Shown: piece by piece, positions 9,379 through 17,294 of the stretch
How positions within the stretch are numbered: position 1 is the first letter of the stretch
Layout of the letters: every line of letters begins with the position of its first letter
Source of the DNA: CALBRZ01 sp964511065
GTDB taxonomy: Bacteria > Planctomycetota > Planctomycetia > Pirellulales > S012-138
NCBI GenBank assembly: GCA_964511065.1
Contig: CAZEEG010000002.1
Location: 43,468-107,467, forward strand
Reading direction: 5' to 3'
DNA length: 64,000 nt
The notes under the pieces: generated by a model
What the model was told of the DNA's origin: nothing
Databases searched by the model: none
Seen by the model: only the letters and a program-made list of their open reading frames with translations
Position numbers and translations under genes: made by a program

Positions 9379-9791
9379 CAGCCCGGCCACATGATTTGCC
9401 CTGCTGTCAATCTTAGCGGCTGCGAGCCTGTGACACTCCTGCCAGAGGGCGCCCCACCGGCGGCAGAAACCAATGTCCCCGGGCCGTTAGTGTTGCCGTG
9501 GATTGCACGCTGGCGCTGGCTTGTTCTGCGGCGTCGCCATCGGCCCCCCTGAGGAATTAAATCGTGCCGTTGCCGTTGGCCAGGTAGCGCTCGGTAGGAT
9601 TGAAGGAAGTTCCACGGATGGGACCCTACCGGTGAGCGAGTGGGAAGGGAACATCGAAACCCGCTCTCGGTTGGGCCGTGGGGGGCAGTTCAGGGGTAGC
9701 CGCAGGTTGCCTAGGGGGTAGGCTATCTACAGGTTAAATGATACGCTTGCAGCGTACATGGAATGGACATTGTTCGTTACGGATATCCGCC
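9379..9791. other. Intergenic region upstream of the NtrC-type regulator
   Basis: No gene recognised. It contains the small inverted repeat at 9742-9756. A sigma-54 -24/-12 pair was looked for and not found. Confidence 0.45.
9742..9756. promoter_or_regulatory. Inverted repeat before the NtrC-type regulator
   Basis: TACGCT (9742-9747), TGC, AGCGTA (9751-9756): a perfect six-base dyad 36 bases before the start codon. It could be an operator; there is no direct evidence. Confidence 0.3.
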
Positions 9792-11234
9792 ATGTCAGGG
9801 ATGCCAACGCTGCTCGTCATCGACGACGAACCCAACATTCTGCTGTGCTTCCGCAGAGCCTTTCGCGATGAACGTCTCCAGGTGTTCACCGCCGAGACAG
9901 CCCGGGAAGGCGTCGAAGTGGCACAAGCCCAACGGCCCGATGTGGCCATTGTCGATTTGTGCCTGCCCGATGGTTCAGGGCTCGACGTATTTCGCGCCTT
10001 GCGGCGGCAGGATCCCAACTGCCTGGTGATCATCATCACCGCCCACGGCAGCACCGAGACGGCAATCCAGGCAACCAAGGAGGGTGCTTTTGATTATCTG
10101 CTCAAGCCGCTCGAGGTTCCGGTAGTGCGCGAAACCGTGGCCTCGGCCTTGGGCATCCGCAACATGATGAATTCGCCCGGCGAGGCCGTGTTGAACTCCG
10201 CCGGCCAGAATGGCAGCGATATCCTGATTGGCCGCTCGCCCGCCATGCAGGCGGTTTACAAGGCGATCGGCCGAGCGGCACCGCAGAATGTGAACGTGCT
10301 GATCCTGGGCGAAAGCGGTACCGGCAAGGAACTGGTGGCCCGCTCCATTCATCAGCACAGCCGCCGGGCCGGCGAAACCTTTCTGGCCGTCAATTGCGCG
10401 GCAATCCCCGAAACCCTGCTGGAAAGCGAACTGTTTGGGCACGAGCAGGGTGCTTTCACCGGGGCCGATCGGCGGCGTGCCGGCAAGTTTGAACAGTGCC
10501 ACGGAGGGACACTGTTTCTCGATGAAATCGGCGAACTTTCCCTGGCCACGCAGGCCAAGCTGCTGCGCGTGCTGCAGGACCGCAGCTTTCAGCCGCTGGG
10601 CAGCACGGAAACCATCTGTGCCGATGTTCGCATCGTGGCTGCCACCAACCGCGACCTGGATGGCATGATTCGCGATGGCCGGTTCCGGCCCGACCTGTAT
10701 TTCCGCCTGGCCGACTTCAGCATCGACCTGCCGCCGCTGCGCGAGCGGCCTGAAGACTTGCCCGAGCTGGTGCAGTACCTCCTGCGGCGACTCAACGCCG
10801 AACTGGCGACGGACATCACCCACGTTCACGATGAAGCGATGCTCGCCCTGAGCCGGTATCCGTGGCCGGGCAATGTCCGCGAGCTTCAGAACACACTGCG
10901 CACGAGCATGCTCCACGCCACGGGGCCCGTCCTGCTACCCCAGTTTCTGCCCAGCCGAATCACCGAAGGCGCACAGCACAGCTTCGACGCAAGCGGCCAG
11001 GGCGGCGACGACTTCCGCCGCCTGTTGCTGAACCTGCTGGAACACGGCGAACAGGGGGTGTACCACGTGCTGGTCGATCGGCTCGACCGCCTGGTGCTCG
11101 ATGTGTTGCATCAGCAAACCGGCGGCAATCAGGTGCAGATGAGCCGCATCCTGGGCATCACGCGCAACACCCTGCGGGCCAAGCTCCGCGCGGCCGGCAT
11201 GCTGCCGCGGTTAGCCGAAAGCCGGCGAAGCTAG
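9792..11234 (+). CDS. NtrC-family sigma-54-dependent response regulator
   Basis: A 480-residue two-component activator. The receiver domain (about 1-120) has the acidic pair Asp11-Asp12, phospho-acceptor Asp55 (VDLCLPDGSG) and Lys105 (LLKPLE). The AAA+ domain has Walker A GESGTGKE (Lys179), the sigma-54 contact loop GAFTGA (220-225), Walker B TLFLDEIGE (240-248) and the arginine-finger region DLYFRLADFSIDLPPLRER. A Fis-type helix-turn-helix near the C terminus reads QMSRILGITRNTLRAKL. It should bind upstream of sigma-54 promoters and remodel the closed complex; rpoN is in this window at 57.2 kb. No histidine kinase is adjacent, so its signal is unknown. An ATG at 9738 would add 18 unlikely residues. 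Confidence 0.92.
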   Translation: MSGMPTLLVIDDEPNILLCFRRAFRDERLQVFTAETAREGVEVAQAQRPDVAIVDLCLPDGSGLDVFRALRRQDPNCLVIIITAHGSTETAIQATKEGAFDYLLKPLEVPVVRETVASALGIRNMMNSPGEAVLNSAGQNGSDILIGRSPAMQAVYKAIGRAAPQNVNVLILGESGTGKELVARSIHQHSRRAGETFLAVNCAAIPETLLESELFGHEQGAFTGADRRRAGKFEQCHGGTLFLDEIGELSLATQAKLLRVLQDRSFQPLGSTETICADVRIVAATNRDLDGMIRDGRFRPDLYFRLADFSIDLPPLRERPEDLPELVQYLLRRLNAELATDITHVHDEAMLALSRYPWPGNVRELQNTLRTSMLHATGPVLLPQFLPSRITEGAQHSFDASGQGGDDFRRLLLNLLEHGEQGVYHVLVDRLDRLVLDVLHQQTGGNQVQMSRILGITRNTLRAKLRAAGMLPRLAESRRS

Positions 11235-11308
11235 CGGGCCGCCAGTTATGGAATCCAGTTATTGGGCGCAGCCACTGCCGCCTGACACCTCCGCGTCTCG
11301 ATCCCCGT

Positions 11309-11746
11309 TTAAGGGGCATCGGCCCAATAGTCGAAGACCACCACTTTTTCGCGGCGATCCTTCACCACGTCCACGTAATGTTGATGGGCAGGGTGAACGA
11401 GGTAAGCATCGCGGCCCTTCTCGTCGCGAAACGTCACCGTGAAGCAATGGGTCAATCCCTCGGATTTTCCTTCCGGGCTGACGTTGGTGCCGTGCTCAAA
11501 CCCGATGATCGTGTCGATCTTCGAAGGCAGAGCGGCAAACGTATCGACGACCTCCTGAATCTGCTCCTTCGGCAGGCCGTCTTTGAACTTGTACATCACC
11601 AGGTGCCGCAGCACCTTTTGCGGGGCGGCCGGTTTCTTGGCCGCGGCCTGGGATTGGGTGTCTCCCCCGCTGCTCGAGCCACTCATCGTCACCGCCGTTG
11701 CCAACAGAACCAGCCCCAATATGCAAAGCAAACTTCCCACACGCAT
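11309..11746 (-). CDS. Exported Dabb-domain (stress-responsive A/B barrel) protein
   Basis: A 145-residue protein with an N-terminal signal sequence (MRVGSLLCILGLVLLATAVTMSG), a polar Gly/Ser/Ala linker, and a Dabb domain from about residue 48: VLRHLVMYKFKDGLPKEQIQEV through HPAHQHYVDVV and VVVFDYWAD. Dabb domains form dimeric ferredoxin-like barrels; the exported planctomycete versions have no known substrate. The ATG at 11746 is supported by AAGGAG nine bases upstream. A second exported Dabb protein lies at 31965-32360. Confidence 0.88.
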   Translation of the reverse strand: MRVGSLLCILGLVLLATAVTMSGSSSGGDTQSQAAAKKPAAPQKVLRHLVMYKFKDGLPKEQIQEVVDTFAALPSKIDTIIGFEHGTNVSPEGKSEGLTHCFTVTFRDEKGRDAYLVHPAHQHYVDVVKDRREKVVVFDYWADAP

Positions 11747-11994
11747 CGGTTGCAAACTCCTTCTGGGAGCAGATGGTTGAAATCGTGCCGCGCGTTCAAT
11801 GCGCAGCAGTGGCCTCCCAGAGTACTCTGTATCCAGCCGACGGAACAACCGCGAAAGGGTGGCCAATTCGTCCCCCGCGCCAGCACTCCCGCGCTGGTGC
11901 GATTGCCAGCGCAGCGGCCGCTGCTACTACGGCCACGAAACATGCCAGCCAGGGTTTGTTCCGGCCCCCCTCGGCCAAAGCATCTCCTGCCGAT

Positions 11995-12120
11995 TCAGCC
12001 CGGCAGGTCGAGTCGAATCATACGCCACACTTCCCAGCCGAGGTAGATTGCAACGGCCACAGCAAAACCAGCGATAAGCACAACGATAATCCCTGTTAAG
12101 GTCGTGCGACCGCGGAGCAT
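11995..12120 (-). CDS. 41-residue single-pass membrane protein
   Basis: A small frame, MLRGRTTLTGIIVVLIAGF and onward to a basic/acidic C-terminal tail ending RLDLPG. It has a positively charged N terminus, one hydrophobic helix of about 20 residues (residues 9-28) and a short amphipathic tail, the normal pattern of a small inner-membrane protein. A weak GGAAG lies 11 bases before the ATG. The gene lies between the Dabb gene and the M20 peptidase gene, all on the same strand. No family is recognised. A partial second copy of its 5' part lies just upstream (see the repeat at 12077-12181). Confidence 0.55.
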   Translation of the reverse strand: MLRGRTTLTGIIVVLIAGFAVAVAIYLGWEVWRMIRLDLPG

Positions 12121-12181
12121 TTGCCCGAGCTTCCAACGAATCCACTCTGAGCACAACGACAATCCCTGCTAAGGTCTTGCG
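12077..12181. repeat. Imperfect 32-base direct repeat from partial gene duplication
   Basis: Positions 12077-12108 and 12150-12181 match in 29 of 32 bases. Read on the minus strand, the first encodes RTTLTGIIVVL of the small membrane protein and the second encodes RKTLAGIVVVL after its own ATG at 12193. The upstream copy then loses the hydrophobic helix and runs out of character, so it looks like a decayed or partly deleted duplicate. Confidence 0.6.
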
Positions 12182-12222
12182 GCGGTGGCTCATCGCACAC
12201 AGCCTTTCGCTCAACCAAGTGT

Positions 12223-13446
12223 TCAGGCGGCACCTTCCGTGGCCGTTGCTAACCGTAAGGCGATACAGCACGCCCGCTCAAAGGCGTCGATGTCCAGCTT
12301 TTCGTTCACCGTGTGAACGTTCATCTGGCCGCAGCCGAGCGTCACCGTGGGGATTCCCCGGGCGGTCATCCAGTTGGCATCCAGCCCACCGTTGATGACC
12401 ACGCGATACGGTTCGCCGCCAATGGCCCGAACCGCCGTTTCGGCCGCCGCCACACAGGGGGCGTCGTCTGGCAGCAGAAAACTTTCGTAATCGAGTTGCC
12501 GTTCAACGGTCACATCGCCGTGTTCGCCGTCGACGTTCGTCACTTCTTGGGCGGCCTTACGAAACGCTTCTTCGATGGTGTGGGCGATCTTGAGCCGGAA
12601 ATCCGGGTCGTGGCTGCGAGCTTCCGCGCGGATGTACAACCGATCGGTAACGACATTGGTGGCCGCGCCGCCTTGTACGACCCCGATATTGCTAGTGCCG
12701 TAGTTGCCTCCCTTGGCCACGGCACCGTGCCAGCCGCCCCGATGCAGTTCGGCAATGGCCAGGCCTGCGATTGCGACGGCACTGATCCCTTTTTCGGGCG
12801 CGCCGCCGGCATGGCTGGCGAGGCCCCGGACAGTGATTTGCAGGCGGTAGGCCCCGGTGGCGCCGATGGTGATCTTGTCGGGGTCGCTGCCGTCCCAGTT
12901 GAAAGCCAGCGACGGCTTGCCCAAAAGGCCCAGCGGCACGTACCGGGCGCCGTGCAAACCAACTTCTTCCTGCACGGGCCAGAAGAAGGTAAGCGGCGGA
13001 TGGGGCAGACCTCGGCGAAGAATCTCCAGGGCCGTGTTCAAGATGACGGTGGCGCCGGCGCGGTCGTCGGCCCCCAGGCCGGTGGCCGGATTGGCCGATT
13101 CTATAAAGCCTCCGCGCCGCACGGGTTCGCAGCCCACGCACAAGGGAACCGTATCCACATGCGCCATCAGCAGTCGCCGCTTGCCGCGAAGCGTGCCGGG
13201 CAGTTTGAGAATCAGCCCTCCCGTTTCACCGCCGATGGGACTTTTCTCGGGAGTGTTGTCCACGACCAAAGCGTCCGGCGGCGCACCGGCGTGTTCCAGC
13301 TTCTGGCGAATGAAGCGAATCACCTTGCCTTCCTGGCCGCTGCTGCCGGGAATGGCCATCATTCGCGTGACCAGTTTCAATGCGGACGACAGGTTGGGGC
13401 GCGGGGCGGTTGTCTCGGCAGTGGCTCGGGCAGAAGTCTTTTTCAT
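12223..13446 (-). CDS. M20-family zinc peptidase (peptidase T-like)
   Basis: A 407-residue cytosolic metallopeptidase. Two-zinc site motifs are visible: LLMAHVDTVP (His and Asp), GLGADDRAG (bridging Asp), QEEVGLHGA (catalytic Glu pair) and the late His in GQMNVHTVNE. The dimerisation/lid domain contains VRGLASHAG. The order and spacing fit the peptidase T/aminoacylase group, which removes residues from small peptides. An AGGAG lies 14 bases upstream of the ATG at 13446, rather distant. The neighbouring epimerase gene is on the same strand but separated by about 150 bases. The exact substrate cannot be told from sequence. Confidence 0.9.
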   Translation of the reverse strand: MKKTSARATAETTAPRPNLSSALKLVTRMMAIPGSSGQEGKVIRFIRQKLEHAGAPPDALVVDNTPEKSPIGGETGGLILKLPGTLRGKRRLLMAHVDTVPLCVGCEPVRRGGFIESANPATGLGADDRAGATVILNTALEILRRGLPHPPLTFFWPVQEEVGLHGARYVPLGLLGKPSLAFNWDGSDPDKITIGATGAYRLQITVRGLASHAGGAPEKGISAVAIAGLAIAELHRGGWHGAVAKGGNYGTSNIGVVQGGAATNVVTDRLYIRAEARSHDPDFRLKIAHTIEEAFRKAAQEVTNVDGEHGDVTVERQLDYESFLLPDDAPCVAAAETAVRAIGGEPYRVVINGGLDANWMTARGIPTVTLGCGQMNVHTVNEKLDIDAFERACCIALRLATATEGAA

Positions 13447-13597
13447 AGGGAAGCGCTACACTCCTGAAAGCAAATCGAGGGACGGCGGATCCGCATGAAT
13501 GTACCTTAGATGGCCAGGGCACCGCGACGGGCCGGCCCCAAGCGATGAACATTTCGATCGGCAAGGCCGCAGCAGCGACCAGCGGGCCATCAAGCCG

Positions 13598-14641
13598 TCA
13601 GTACTTACCGTCGCTCACATGGAACATGGTGGGCTTACCGAGCGTGGGGCGGCCTTCACGCACCCAATGGGCCACCAGGTCGTACAGTTCGTCGGGCCCC
13701 AACTCAGGAGGCCCAAACCAGGCCCGGCAGCGGCGAGCATCGGCAACCAAAGCACGCTCTCCCTCGTTGTCGGCAAACTTCGGCTGCACACCCAATCGCT
13801 TGCCCAATTCCAGGGCCACGTCGCGGACGCGGTGCCGCTCCACGCCGGTCACATTCAGCAGGGTTGCCGGGCTGGCCGCCTTGGCGAATGCGGCCAGGGC
13901 CACGGCATTGGCGTACCCTTGCCACACGAAGTTGAACTCAGGGACGGCCAGCGAAATCGTTTCCCCGGCCAGGATGGTTTTGGCCAGATCGACCAAGACA
14001 CCGTATCGGGCCTCCACGGCATAGTTGAGCCGCAACAGGCAAACGCGAGTTCCGTGCCGACTACTGACAAACCGCAGCACGCCCTCGCGGCCCAATACGC
14101 TGGCCGCATACTCGCCCACCGGTCCGGTGGGATCTGCCTCGCAGGGCGGAACCTGGCCTGCTCGGGTGAACGGGTATACGTTGCCGCTGCTGAAGCAGAC
14201 GATCCGCGATTGCGCATACTGCTCAGCCATGAGGCCGGGCAGGTAGACGTTCATGGCCCAATACTGTCCCGGCAGATCATGCTTGCTGAATTTGTGGCCG
14301 AACAGGAACAGGACGTTTTCCACCTGCGGCAACCGGCGACGGAAGGATTCATCGAGCAGGTCGCCGGCAATGGTTTCGATGCCCTCGGCCTGAAGTTCGT
14401 CTGCAATGGCCCCATCGGAAAAGCGCGAGACCGCGATGATCTGCAGGTCGCTTCGGCCTACCGCGTTGGCAGCACGGCGGGCGAGCCGTGCGAGACTGGG
14501 CCCCATCTTGCCGCCCGCCCCCAATAGCAGCAAATCGCCTTGCATGTGGCGCATGGCATGTTGCGCCAGGCGGCCAGGCTGGGCCAAGAGATCTTCCAAT
14601 TCGGCTTCAGAAGTTGGCTGGGGACGATCGGAAACAGACAT
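13598..14641 (-). CDS. NAD(P)-dependent epimerase/dehydratase-like (extended SDR)
   Basis: A 347-residue protein with an N-terminal Rossmann motif LLLLGAGGKMGPSLARLA (around residue 35), an SSGNVYPF segment corresponding to the extended-SDR catalytic Ser/Tyr region, and VGEYAASVLGREGVL where YxxxK would be expected. The Tyr is present but the following Lys is replaced, so catalysis may be altered. Planctomycetes carry related proteins near sugar-acid or dihydrodipicolinate synthase-like genes, but none is adjacent here. The ATG at 14641 was chosen because residues encoded further upstream look random; no good ribosome binding site is seen. Substrate unknown. Confidence 0.75.
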   Translation of the reverse strand: MSVSDRPQPTSEAELEDLLAQPGRLAQHAMRHMQGDLLLLGAGGKMGPSLARLARRAANAVGRSDLQIIAVSRFSDGAIADELQAEGIETIAGDLLDESFRRRLPQVENVLFLFGHKFSKHDLPGQYWAMNVYLPGLMAEQYAQSRIVCFSSGNVYPFTRAGQVPPCEADPTGPVGEYAASVLGREGVLRFVSSRHGTRVCLLRLNYAVEARYGVLVDLAKTILAGETISLAVPEFNFVWQGYANAVALAAFAKAASPATLLNVTGVERHRVRDVALELGKRLGVQPKFADNEGERALVADARRCRAWFGPPELGPDELYDLVAHWVREGRPTLGKPTMFHVSDGKY

Positions 14642-15560
14642 CGAACGGTATTTCCACTTCAAGGAATCATTGGGGGCCAGAGCTGCCTCGGCCGCCCGCC
14701 ATACCCCCCCTGCGAGGCCAACCCCGCATCCTTCGCAGTCACCCCAAACCAACAACTTTGGAGGTTGTGCCAGGGAAGCATGCAATTGCACGGACGGCTG
14801 CCGGGCCAGGCAACAAGTCACTGGCTTTCCGCCGGACCGATGTTGTAACACAAGTGGGAGGGATTCGCTTGTCCGCTATGGGGGAATCTGCCACCCAGTT
14901 TGCCGGGCGCAAACAGGCCCACTCAGTGGAGAACCGTGCTCCCCATCGGGCCCAGTCGCCTGAGAAGCCCACGCTCCAGCAATCCCCCGAAGAGGACTAA
15001 ACATGGCGGGATCAACAGGAGAAACGTAAGCGTGCCGGGAGTCAGCGCGATGGAAAGTTGTCCGAATGCGACAGGATGGCGGCATCCAAGCTATAGAAGC
15101 GTTATGCTAGCACGGTCCATCCGCGCGCTCGGCACTGGGATGGCCCTGGCAACATGGGGGGAATGCGGTGCAACCGCCGCCAAGGTTACTGCCCGCGTGG
15201 GGGGCGCGGAGGGCACATAAACCCAGCCGCACGAGGGTGGGGGACGCAAGGCCGTGGCAGTGGCCGGTTTGCGGCCTCGGCAGCCATTTTGCAGCGAGGT
15301 CACTCGATGGCCAAGTGTCCGCCTGGAAGTGAAAACGGACCTTTTGGAAAAGAGGGGCGATTGCAACGCTAGCAAGTTCCACAAAATCCGTGTAAACCCT
15401 AGGGTTCCTGATGTGTGGCTGCTTTACAATTCCGTATTCGAAATGTGAAACTGGCGGAGCCGTCCCTGCCCCTCCTTAGCATGGGCTGGGATGCTTCGGG
15501 CTGCCCGATTCCACCACAACTTGCCCCACCAACGCGTCGTTAGCTGCGTGGATCGTATAC
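14642..15560. other. Long gene-poor region between divergent genes
   Basis: About 900 bases between the epimerase and the permease, with no convincing gene on either strand. The notable element is the perfect palindrome at 15395-15406. Several G-rich runs occur, but nothing folds obviously by eye. Confidence 0.45.
15395..15406. promoter_or_regulatory. Perfect 12-base palindrome upstream of the permease gene
   Basis: AACCCTAGGGTT at 15395-15406 is fully self-complementary and AT/GC balanced within a GC-rich gap, 155 bases before the permease ATG. It is a possible operator. Confidence 0.35.
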
Positions 15561-16763
15561 ATGCGTTTTGTCACCATCGTTTACCGCAATTTGCGCCGCC
15601 GCACTAGTCGCTCTACCCTCACCATTCTCGGGTTAGCGGTAGCGGTCGGCTGCGTGGTTTCCTTGGTAGGAATCGCCTGGGGATTCAAGCGCTCGTATTA
15701 CCAGCTTTACGAGGGGCACGGGGTCGACATCATCGTGATGCGGGCTGGAGGGGCCGACCCCCTCGCCAGTTCGATCGAGGAATCGGTCGTGGAGAAGATT
15801 CGTAATTTGCGGATTGGCTCGGCGTCGCCGATCCACGACGTCACGCCGCTGCTGATGGAAACCGTTGGTTTCCCCGAGCACAACATCTACAGCGCCGGCG
15901 TGCAGGGGTTCCCGGCCGATTCCCGCGTGTTGAGCGATGTACGCATTGTCTCGGGCCGCGCGCTGCAAGAGGGCGACAGCGCGGTTGCGATGCTGGGGAA
16001 GACGCTGGCCGCCAACATGAAAAAGTCGGTCGGCGATGAGCTCGCGATCTCCGGCAGCACCGTCCGTGTAATCGGTATTTTCGAGACATCCAACGTTTAC
16101 GAAAACGGCGCTATGTTCGTGCCGATTCAATACTTACAGGATTTGATGTTCCGCCAGAACCAGGTGACCTGGATCAACTTGTCGGTCAAGAATCCGGACG
16201 AATTCTCGGCCGGCACGCTGACCGACGAGCAGCAGGGCTGGACCAAGGCTCAATGGGTGCAGGCAACCTGCGAGGCCATCGAGGCGATGGAGCTGGGCGA
16301 GGGCCAGATGCTTTCGGCCCAAGCCACTGACGATTTCATTCAGTCCGACGTTCGGATCAAGGCCGCCGGCGCCATGGCTTGGCTGACATCGTTCATCTCC
16401 ATTCTGGTCGGCACCATCAGCATGATGAACACCATGGTGATGTCGGTCTTCGAACGCACCGGCGAAATCGGGATTCTCCGCGCCGTTGGCTGGAGGCGTT
16501 TCCGCGTGGTGCGGATGATCCTGCTTGAGGCCCTGCTGCTGTCGCTCACCGGAGCCGTGCTGGGAGCCTTGGGAGCGTTGGGACTCACCTGGACGCTGGG
16601 CCAGTTGCCCGCCGTGAACGGCGCCATCGACACCCGCATCGATCCGCTGGTTGTCGTGGTAGGCTTCGTGATCGCGGTGGTAATTGGCCTGTTTGGAGCC
16701 GCCTACCCGGCCTTCCGCGCCAGTAAGTTGATGCCGACCGTCGCCCTGCGGCATGGAGATTAA
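15561..16763 (+). CDS. ABC transporter permease, MacB/FtsX type
   Basis: A 400-residue permease subunit. The first helix (RSTLTILGLAVAVGCVVSLVGIAWGF, about 17-42) is followed by a periplasmic MacB-like domain of roughly 220 residues and then the FtsX domain with three helices: WLTSFISILVGTISMMNTMVMSVFERTGEIGILRAVGWR is the signature around the second helix and its cytoplasmic loop. Such proteins export lipoproteins, peptides or antibiotics by mechanotransmission with a MacB-type ATPase. No ATPase or periplasmic adaptor is encoded next to it, so its partner must be elsewhere. It lies directly upstream of the NRPS-like cluster, but 530 bases separate them. Confidence 0.9.
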   Translation: MRFVTIVYRNLRRRTSRSTLTILGLAVAVGCVVSLVGIAWGFKRSYYQLYEGHGVDIIVMRAGGADPLASSIEESVVEKIRNLRIGSASPIHDVTPLLMETVGFPEHNIYSAGVQGFPADSRVLSDVRIVSGRALQEGDSAVAMLGKTLAANMKKSVGDELAISGSTVRVIGIFETSNVYENGAMFVPIQYLQDLMFRQNQVTWINLSVKNPDEFSAGTLTDEQQGWTKAQWVQATCEAIEAMELGEGQMLSAQATDDFIQSDVRIKAAGAMAWLTSFISILVGTISMMNTMVMSVFERTGEIGILRAVGWRRFRVVRMILLEALLLSLTGAVLGALGALGLTWTLGQLPAVNGAIDTRIDPLVVVVGFVIAVVIGLFGAAYPAFRASKLMPTVALRHGD

Positions 16764-17294
16764 CAAACATCCAAAGGAGACAGATTAGCAGGCGCTAAGA
16801 GGATGAGCCGTGTTGGGAGCAGGCCAGAGGCGATGGCCGCCAGGGAACACCCATTCCATGGGCCTTTTCCAGGGTGAGCCATTGCGGTTCATTTGGGGAC
16901 CATCCCTACCGGAGGGATCCGCATGACCCGCCGCACACGATCCAGGCATGTTCGCCTGCCAGCGTGCGAAAGAAATGCTCCCTCACTTGATGGATTGCCG
17001 CCTTCACTCTTAGCACCACAGCCCAGTACAGCATCGACACCGTCGTAGCGTGCACTGCCTAAACAGGCGCCAACAACACAAGCCCGTTACACTCAGACAT
17101 CCCGCCAGGGCCAGTATCGCCGGCGCACGCCGCGCCGCTGCTGGGGAATCGTATCGGAGTCCAGATCAAGGCACGATCAGGAAGGTCGCGTTTGTTTGCC
17201 ACGGAAATGCCTCCCGGGAACGCGCGGGAGTGCAGGTGGTCGAACCCAATAGAGGGCCGCGCGAACCATGCACAACGCTGAAGGATCGTCGTTC
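16764..17294. other. Intergenic region upstream of the assembly-line genes
   Basis: No gene recognised. A six-base inverted repeat (ATCCCT, ACCGG, AGGGAT) lies near 16908-16924. No clear promoter was identified. Confidence 0.4.

Noticed and set aside
9379..9791. Sigma-54 promoter upstream of the NtrC-type regulator
   Set aside because: GG and GC elements at the required ten-base spacing were not found; the closest match, near 9512, fails at the -12 position.
11927..12271. 114-codon minus-strand frame
   Set aside because: Only its first part (from ATG 12193) resembles the small membrane protein; it then runs out of frame across the real 41-residue gene. Interpreted as a decayed duplicate.
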